Position numbers and translations under genes: made by a program. 8,623 bases of DNA from Ruminococcaceae bacterium UBA1767 (GTDB taxonomy: Bacteria > Bacillota > Clostridia > Oscillospirales > Acutalibacteraceae), in NCBI GenBank assembly GCA_002315505.1, contig DCGX01000034.1, positions 94,135 to 102,757 of the forward strand. The letters are read 5' to 3'. Below, piece after piece: positions 5,637-8,623 of this stretch (position 1 is the stretch's first letter; every line of letters starts with the position of its first letter). The notes under the pieces are model-generated. The model did not search any database. It was not told the origin of the DNA and saw nothing but the letters and a program-made list of their open reading frames with translations.

Positions 5637-5758
5637 TGTCCATTGTCCATTATAAACAGTTAAATTTATAAACTATGTATAGAAGAAAAAATTTTATATA
5701 AAAAATTATTCATATAGAAAAGTTTATATTTTTAAATATAAAAATTGGACAATGGACA
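5637..5758. other. Candidate replication origin: inverted iterons around an AT-rich core
   Basis: TGTCCATTGTCCA (5637-5649) is the exact inverse of TGGACAATGGACA (5746-5758). Each arm is itself two tandem 7-bp units (TGTCCAT twice at left, TGGACAA twice at right, 5746-5759). The 94 bases between (5651-5744) hold only 9 G/C by direct count, about 10%. Inside is a second symmetric layer: TATAAAC at 5651-5657, TATAAACT at 5667-5674 and the inverse AGTTTATA at 5721-5728. Iterons flanking an easily melted core directly after a primase-helicase gene is the published plan of SaPI origins. A long hairpin or terminator role is less likely because the loop is about 96 nt. Confidence 0.7.
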
Positions 5759-5777
5759 AAACGAAAGGATGTAATTT

Positions 5778-6176
5778 ATGCTTGAAGATATTAAAGCAAA
5801 TGATATTTTGATAAGATATGACTTCCCTGATCTGAAGGAGCTTAATGATATAAAAAGAATAATCGTGAATAAAACATTAAATCTATCAAAGCCGATTTAT
5901 TCTATTGAATTTATTTGCGATGAACCCGATGAAGGTTTTTGTTTTTTGGTTGAAAAAGTCAAATACAAGCAAAGCGGTATATTTTTGGAAAATCCAATAA
6001 TCGCAAGTGATTTTGATTTGTTCGATTACTATTATAGCGATGTAGGCGTTAAATTAGCTTGTATGAAGGCGTTAAATCTTAAAGGGGTGAATGGATATTA
6101 TGTTTTATTTACGCCCCTAAATGCCGTTATAAAGGATCTGAAAAGGTTTTACCCCGTTACAATAAAATATATATAA
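5778..6176 (+). CDS. Hypothetical 132-aa protein after the origin
   Basis: I do not recognise this protein. The 132-aa product seems a soluble alpha-beta fold: an N-terminal helix region (LEDIKANDILIRYDF), strands around IYSIEFICDEPDEGFCFLVE (two Cys, residues 47 and 55), an aromatic acidic patch FDLFDYYYSDVG, and a hydrophobic C-terminal half (GYYVLFTPLNAVIKDL). No signal peptide, membrane segment or known active-site motif is seen. AAAGGA with 8-nt spacing supports the ATG at 5778. It sits just after the putative origin, 19 bp past the right iterons, and before the integrase, a slot often used by small replication or island-maturation genes; that is position-based inference only. Confidence 0.65.
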   Translation: MLEDIKANDILIRYDFPDLKELNDIKRIIVNKTLNLSKPIYSIEFICDEPDEGFCFLVEKVKYKQSGIFLENPIIASDFDLFDYYYSDVGVKLACMKALNLKGVNGYYVLFTPLNAVIKDLKRFYPVTIKYI

Positions 6177-6198
6177 TCGAGCTTGTAAAATGAAAAAA

Positions 6199-6228
6199 TG
6201 ACCGTCAGTGTTGCAGCACCAACGGTCA
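6199..6228 (-). terminator. Strong hairpin with minus-strand U tract
   Basis: TGACCGT (6199-6205) pairs perfectly with ACGGTCA (6222-6228); GTG/CAC (6208-6210 with 6217-6219) extends the stem inside a small bulge, with a TTGCAG loop. On the minus strand it is followed by ATTTTTTCATTTT, so it is a good terminator for leftward transcription, although no minus-strand gene lies immediately to the right. On the plus strand it would be a plain hairpin after the 132-aa gene. Confidence 0.6.
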
Positions 6229-6270
6229 AGGTTGAAACCAAATTCAGCACGAAAACGAAAAAACTATCAT

Positions 6271-6310
6271 GGTGAACTGGTAATATTATATTATCATATT
6301 TCACCGTGAA
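6271..6310. promoter_or_regulatory. TTCAC-type inverted repeats upstream of integrase
   Basis: A compact palindrome TTCAC-C-GTGAA lies at 6300-6310, 15 bp before the integrase ribosome site ends, and an inverse half-site GGTGAA lies at 6271-6276 with an AT-only stretch between them. This looks like an operator set in front of the integrase gene. No convincing -35/-10 pair is seen, so the integrase promoter cannot be fixed. Confidence 0.4.
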
Positions 6311-6335
6311 ATGTCAACGATGAAAGGCGGTTAAA

Positions 6336-7421
6336 ATGAAACTACCTAACGGTGAAGGATCTGTTTATAAACTGTCAGGAAAAAGGCGTAAACCATGGCG
6401 AGCTATTAAAACAACGGGGTGGACTGTAAATACCGAAACAAAGAAACCACAACAGCAGCGTGTAACAATCGGATATTTTGCAACAAGACCTGAAGCATTA
6501 CGGGCTTTAATGGCATATAATCAAAATCCCTATGATATTGATAATAATATTACATTTTCCGAAGTATATGACAGGTGGTCAGAAAGAAAATTCAAAAATA
6601 TTAGTGAATCAAATGCTAAAGGGTACAATGCTTCATATAAAATATGCAAATCTATATATAATATCAAATTTTCGGATCTTCGACTTTCACACCTTCAAGG
6701 TGTAGTTGATAACAGCGGAAAGAATTATCCGACACTAAAAAAATTAAGAATACTATTTAATCAGCTTTTCGATTATGCAGTGTCAAACGGAATTATTTCC
6801 AAAGAAAAACACATTGTTGAATATCTTGATATTGGCGAAGCTGTCAAGAGCGATAAACATTATCGTTTTACTGATGATGAAATCAATATAATGTGGTCAT
6901 GGTCTGCAAATAATGAGTATATACAACTTATTCTAATGCTTATATATTCAGGTGTCAGACCGGGCGAATTGTTTAATCTGAAGCGTGAAAATGTAAATCT
7001 TGAAGAGCGGTATTTCTTTATTGAAAAAGGTAAAAATGAAAACGCAACAAGAAAAGTTCCCATTCATAACAAAACACTGCCGTTTTTTGAACATTGGTAT
7101 AAAAAAGAATCGGAATATCTTATTACTCAATTGAACGGTAAGAAAATAAACTTTGATACAAACCACGGTCAATATACCGACAGTTATTGGAAACCACTAT
7201 TGCTTGATATGGGTATTCTTAAATATACAAACGCAACCGGTGAAACAAAAGAACATACACCCGATGATACTCGACATACATTTACCACGATGTGGAAAGA
7301 AAAACATCTTGATGAAGCGTATAGGCGTAAAATTCAAGGTCATTCGGGTAAGGGAATCGGTGAAATGGTTTATACTCATCTTGATCTTGAAAAATTGCGT
7401 GAAGAACTCAACAAAATATAA
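6336..7421 (+). CDS. Tyrosine recombinase integrase
   Basis: The 361-aa product is a phage/Tn916-type integrase that would cut and rejoin DNA at the att sites. Residues 1-60 resemble the small arm-binding domain (GEGSVYKLSGKRRKPWRA), 72-165 the core-binding SAM-like domain, and 175-361 the catalytic domain. Visible catalytic residues are R208 (SGVRPGEL), a Lys in the beta hairpin near 231-240, R313 (DDTRHTF), H336 (IQGHSG) and the nucleophile Y346 (MVYTHLD). The usual first His of the HxxR motif is replaced by Asp (D310, codon GAT where His would be CAT). The ATG has an AAAGGCGG site 5 nt upstream. It is separated from attR by a two-gene cassette. No excisionase of a known family is next to it. 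Confidence 0.92.
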   Translation: MKLPNGEGSVYKLSGKRRKPWRAIKTTGWTVNTETKKPQQQRVTIGYFATRPEALRALMAYNQNPYDIDNNITFSEVYDRWSERKFKNISESNAKGYNASYKICKSIYNIKFSDLRLSHLQGVVDNSGKNYPTLKKLRILFNQLFDYAVSNGIISKEKHIVEYLDIGEAVKSDKHYRFTDDEINIMWSWSANNEYIQLILMLIYSGVRPGELFNLKRENVNLEERYFFIEKGKNENATRKVPIHNKTLPFFEHWYKKESEYLITQLNGKKINFDTNHGQYTDSYWKPLLLDMGILKYTNATGETKEHTPDDTRHTFTTMWKEKHLDEAYRRKIQGHSGKGIGEMVYTHLDLEKLREELNKI

Positions 7422-7488
7422 AAATGGTGGTCATGTTCTTTGACAGTATTATATAAATCAAATGTAAGGTTTTGTAAAGTTTTCTTGT

Positions 7489-7543
7489 TATAATGCACAA
7501 TATATAGTTTGTTGTTGACACTACACACAATATATAGTATAAT
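7489..7543 (+). promoter_or_regulatory. Consensus promoter of the right-end cassette, with repeated site
   Basis: TTGACA (7515-7520), 17 bp, TATAAT (7538-7543) is a perfect sigma-A promoter. About 50 bp upstream an extended -10 (TGTTATAAT, 7486-7494) may be a second start. A 13-bp sequence CACAATATATAGT is repeated at 7496-7508 and 7526-7538, exactly 30 bp apart; the second copy lies in the spacer and touches the -10, which fits a binding site for a regulator on one face of the helix. Confidence 0.8.
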
Positions 7544-7545
7544 TG

Positions 7546-7569
7546 TCATTGACAAGAAAATATTACAAA
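7546..7569. repeat. 24-bp exact repeat, right copy
   Basis: Identical to 1256-1279. Here it follows the -10 by two bases and so covers the transcription start and early leader of the right-end cassette, ending at the ribosome site of the 55-aa gene. The copy near the sigma gene has the same orientation but no promoter before it. Confidence 0.75.
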
Positions 7570-7582
7570 AGGTTTTGAAATA

Positions 7583-7750
7583 ATGTATTTTAATGAAAAA
7601 GAAGAATCAAGAGAATTTAATATAAAGGCTGCCGAGGTTATAGGTGCGTTTGATCGTTTAGGCGTTAAAAATCCGACCCCATACAGAGCATTGTATGATT
7701 GTAAGGACGGAACTGTATTACAATATTACAAAGAGAAAGGAATCGTTTAA
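7583..7750 (+). CDS. Hypothetical 55-aa protein of the right-end cassette
   Basis: A short unrecognised gene. The protein starts MYFNEKEESREFNIKAAEVI and continues with GAFDRLGVKNPTPYRALYD, ending in KEKGIV. It looks soluble, with one helix (residues 9-28) followed by a Pro/Tyr-containing stretch and a hairpin-like end. It is preceded by AAAAGG 10 nt before the ATG and by a perfect consensus promoter, and its stop is two bases from the start of the 207-aa gene, so it is very likely translated and coupled to it. A small gene in front of a larger one in an accessory slot could be an antitoxin, an excisionase or a chaperone; no motif decides between these. Confidence 0.65.
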   Translation: MYFNEKEESREFNIKAAEVIGAFDRLGVKNPTPYRALYDCKDGTVLQYYKEKGIV

Positions 7751-7752
7751 TT

Positions 7753-8376
7753 ATGTATATCAATGAGGTAACACAAATTTTATCAGATCTTGAAACGGCT
7801 GTAAGGGCTTCAACTGATTTATATCATGCAGAAGTAAAAAAGTTAAATGATATTTATAAACCTGACACAGTAGAATTAACTGAAAGGTTAAAAGAAAGTC
7901 GTAATAAATATATTTCTACAATGAATGATTTAAGAATATCTGCCAGTGATAAAACAACCGATATAATCCGCCGAGCAAAAAACAATGTAATCAATAAAGC
8001 CACTTCAGCACTTCCCGATGATTTTGTTACAACCATTGAAGCAATTAAGGCAATGGGAAAACTAACAAAATTTGAAAGTGAAGCTTTTTTTGAAAAGTAT
8101 AAAAATAATTATCCGGCTATTCGTTCAATCGTAAGTGTTATAAATTCTACTAACGGAAATAACCGTTATAGCCTTGAAACATCGTTTCACAATGTCATGG
8201 AACAGCTTGAAAGAATTGAATTAAATTCAATGAATTATATCAAGAGAAACGATATTGTTTCATTGGAAGCAGCATTGTCATTCTCATTTAATTCCGGGGT
8301 TATATCCAACACGGAAAATCTTATATCAAAATTTATGAACTCTGCTATTGTTCTTGATTCTGAAGCAGAAGTATAA
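7753..8376 (+). CDS. Hypothetical 207-aa helical protein of the right-end cassette
   Basis: Not recognised. The 207-aa product is strongly helical: residues 1-80 form long charged helices (TQILSDLETAVRASTDLYH, then LTERLKESRNKYISTMNDLR), followed by FVTTIEAIKAMGKLTKFESE and a second helical part (SLETSFHNVMEQLERIELNS). It has no signal peptide, membrane span, Cys cluster or obvious catalytic motif. AAAGGA lies about 11 nt before the ATG, inside the 55-aa gene. It is the last gene before a strong terminator and attR, in the slot between integrase and att where islands and prophages often keep independently expressed cargo. Host-benefit or phage-interference cargo is a reasonable guess from position only. 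Confidence 0.7.
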   Translation: MYINEVTQILSDLETAVRASTDLYHAEVKKLNDIYKPDTVELTERLKESRNKYISTMNDLRISASDKTTDIIRRAKNNVINKATSALPDDFVTTIEAIKAMGKLTKFESEAFFEKYKNNYPAIRSIVSVINSTNGNNRYSLETSFHNVMEQLERIELNSMNYIKRNDIVSLEAALSFSFNSGVISNTENLISKFMNSAIVLDSEAEV

Positions 8377-8384
8377 ACATGAGC

Positions 8385-8424
8385 AGCACAACGGAAAAAT
8401 CAATCCGTTGTGCTTTTTATTTTT
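8385..8424 (+). terminator. Rho-independent terminator at the right end
   Basis: AGCACAACGGA (8385-8395) pairs perfectly with TCCGTTGTGCT (8404-8414), an 11-bp stem with an 8-nt loop, followed by TTTTTATTTTT. It ends the cassette transcript immediately before attR and so protects the convergent rpsI. Confidence 0.9.
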
Positions 8425-8454
8425 GTGTGCTATTTGTGTGCTACTTGTGGGCTA
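8422..8454. repeat. Three tandem 11-bp repeats at the right att
   Basis: TTTGTGTGCTA (8422-8432), TTTGTGTGCTA (8433-8443) and CTTGTGGGCTA (8444-8454) follow one another without gaps. The last two are part of the att repeat and are present at the left end; the first, identical to its neighbour, is found only on the island side of the right end. Tandem 11-bp units, one per helical turn, are typical recombinase or accessory-protein binding sites. Confidence 0.7.
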
Positions 8455-8476
8455 CCGTCAAAATTTCTGACCGATT
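8431..8476. repeat. attR: right copy of the 46-bp att direct repeat
   Basis: Matches 64-109 at 45 of 46 positions. Here the core palindrome (8457-8471, GTCAAAA-T-TTCTGAC) has one mismatch at C8467. It lies 69 bp beyond the rpsI stop codon and just outside the rpsI terminator, so integration is downstream of the gene rather than within its last codons. Confidence 0.8.
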
Positions 8477-8487
8477 TTAAAAACCTT

Positions 8488-8529
8488 AAAAATGAGAAAA
8501 CCCCCGAACCATAAAGGTTTTCGGGGGTT
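8488..8529 (-). terminator. rpsI terminator
   Basis: AACCCCCG (8499-8506) pairs with CGGGGGTT (8522-8529); an inner AACC/GGTT (8507-8510 with 8516-8519) extends the stem across a two-base bulge, with an ATAAA loop. Read on the minus strand the stem is followed by TTCTCATTTTT. It lies 17 bases past the rpsI stop codon. Confidence 0.88.
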
Positions 8530-8545
8530 GATGATTGTGTAAAAA

Positions 8546-8623
8546 TTATCTTTTGCTGAACTGCGGTGCACGACGAGCGCCTTTGAGACCGTATTTCTTT
8601 CTTTCCTTCATACGAGGGTCTCT
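8546..8623 (-). CDS. rpsI: 30S ribosomal protein S9, C-terminal end (partial)
   Basis: The last 25 codons and stop of a gene that enters from the right edge on the minus strand. The translation begins RDPRMKERKKYGLKGA and ends RRAPQFSKR, the diagnostic C-terminal tail of bacterial S9, which reaches the ribosomal P site through its terminal SKR. The rest of the gene is outside the window. It has its own terminator at 8488-8529. It is the chromosomal anchor of the island; regions downstream of ribosomal protein genes, rpsI among them as I recall, are known docking places of integrative elements in Firmicutes. Confidence 0.96.
   Translation of the reverse strand, partial: RDPRMKERKKYGLKGARRAPQFSKR

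Larger units (their letters stand above)
64..8476. mobile_element. Integrated compact replicative island downstream of rpsI
   Basis: The segment is bounded by a 46-bp direct repeat with one mismatch. It encodes a tyrosine integrase, a cI/Cro-type switch, a primase-helicase with a putative origin, a sigma factor, a ribbon-helix-helix regulator and several unassigned small proteins. No structural phage genes, terminase, relaxase or conjugation genes are visible. The set int, repressor, Cro and primase-helicase with an adjacent origin is that of SaPI-like phage satellites and of small integrative replicating elements. Recombination between the repeats would release a circle of about 8,367 bp. 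rpsI and its terminator are left intact at the right edge, so insertion looks harmless to the host gene. Calling it a satellite is inference, because no packaging gene is recognised. Confidence 0.8.

Noticed and set aside
5637..5758. The 13-bp inverted repeat read as terminal repeats of a MITE or as a terminator
   Set aside because: There is no target-site duplication visible, the interior is almost purely AT, the arms are made of tandem 7-bp units and the loop is far too long for a terminator; the origin reading explains more.
7153..7443. A 96-codon plus-strand frame overlapping the end of the integrase
   Set aside because: It overlaps the catalytic motifs of the integrase in another frame and has no family resemblance or ribosome site.
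8422..8476. CRISPR-like or tandem repeat array at the right end
   Set aside because: Units are 11 bp with no spacers and only three copies, and most of the block is shared with the left end as an att repeat.

Overview
The window holds one complete compact integrated genetic island of about 8.4 kb next to a housekeeping gene. The last 78 bases, on the minus strand, encode the C-terminus of ribosomal protein S9 (rpsI), followed by its own intact terminator. The S9 tail, the low GC, the strong AGGAGG-type ribosome binding sites and the style of the integrase and sigma factor suggest a Clostridia (Firmicutes) host, perhaps a gut Ruminococcus/Oscillospiraceae relative; the genus is inference. A 46-bp direct repeat with one mismatch (64-109 and 8431-8476) brackets all the accessory genes and is read as attL and attR. 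The exact circular form would be about 8,367 bp.

Layout from the left: attL and a roughly 290-bp non-coding left arm with short repeats; a minus-strand operon (1517 to 402) of a ribbon-helix-helix regulator and a sigma-70-like factor; a divergent control region with three copies of an 18-bp operator-like palindrome (1564-1660), then a T-poor, GC-rich leader of about 200 nt; three small plus-strand genes (1870-2790), the first with a coiled coil and the others unrecognised; a phage-like divergent switch of a cI-like repressor (3304 to 2837, minus) and a Cro-like protein (3436-3648, plus) around three operators; a 660-aa primase/SF3-helicase protein (3650-5632) starting 2 nt after the Cro stop codon; a candidate replication origin (5637-5758) made of paired 7-bp iterons in inverted orientation around about 95 bp that is roughly 10% GC; a 132-aa unknown gene; a tyrosine integrase (6336-7421); and, between integrase and attR, a two-gene cassette (55 and 207 aa, unknown) with a full consensus promoter and its own terminator.

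Inferred working model: the integrase moves the island in and out of the site downstream of rpsI. The repressor/Cro switch decides when the primase-helicase is made, and that protein would start replication at the iteron/AT-rich origin just downstream. The ribbon-helix-helix protein would repress both its own operon (and so the sigma factor) and the small-gene operon. The sigma factor could redirect host RNA polymerase to island promoters. No capsid, terminase, relaxase or type IV secretion gene is present. The plan therefore resembles a phage satellite (SaPI/PICI-like int, repressor, pri-rep and ori) or a mobilisable replicating island that depends on a helper for transfer, rather than a prophage or a self-transmissible ICE. 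The two regulatory switches, the leader, the unassigned genes and the origin are the parts most worth testing.
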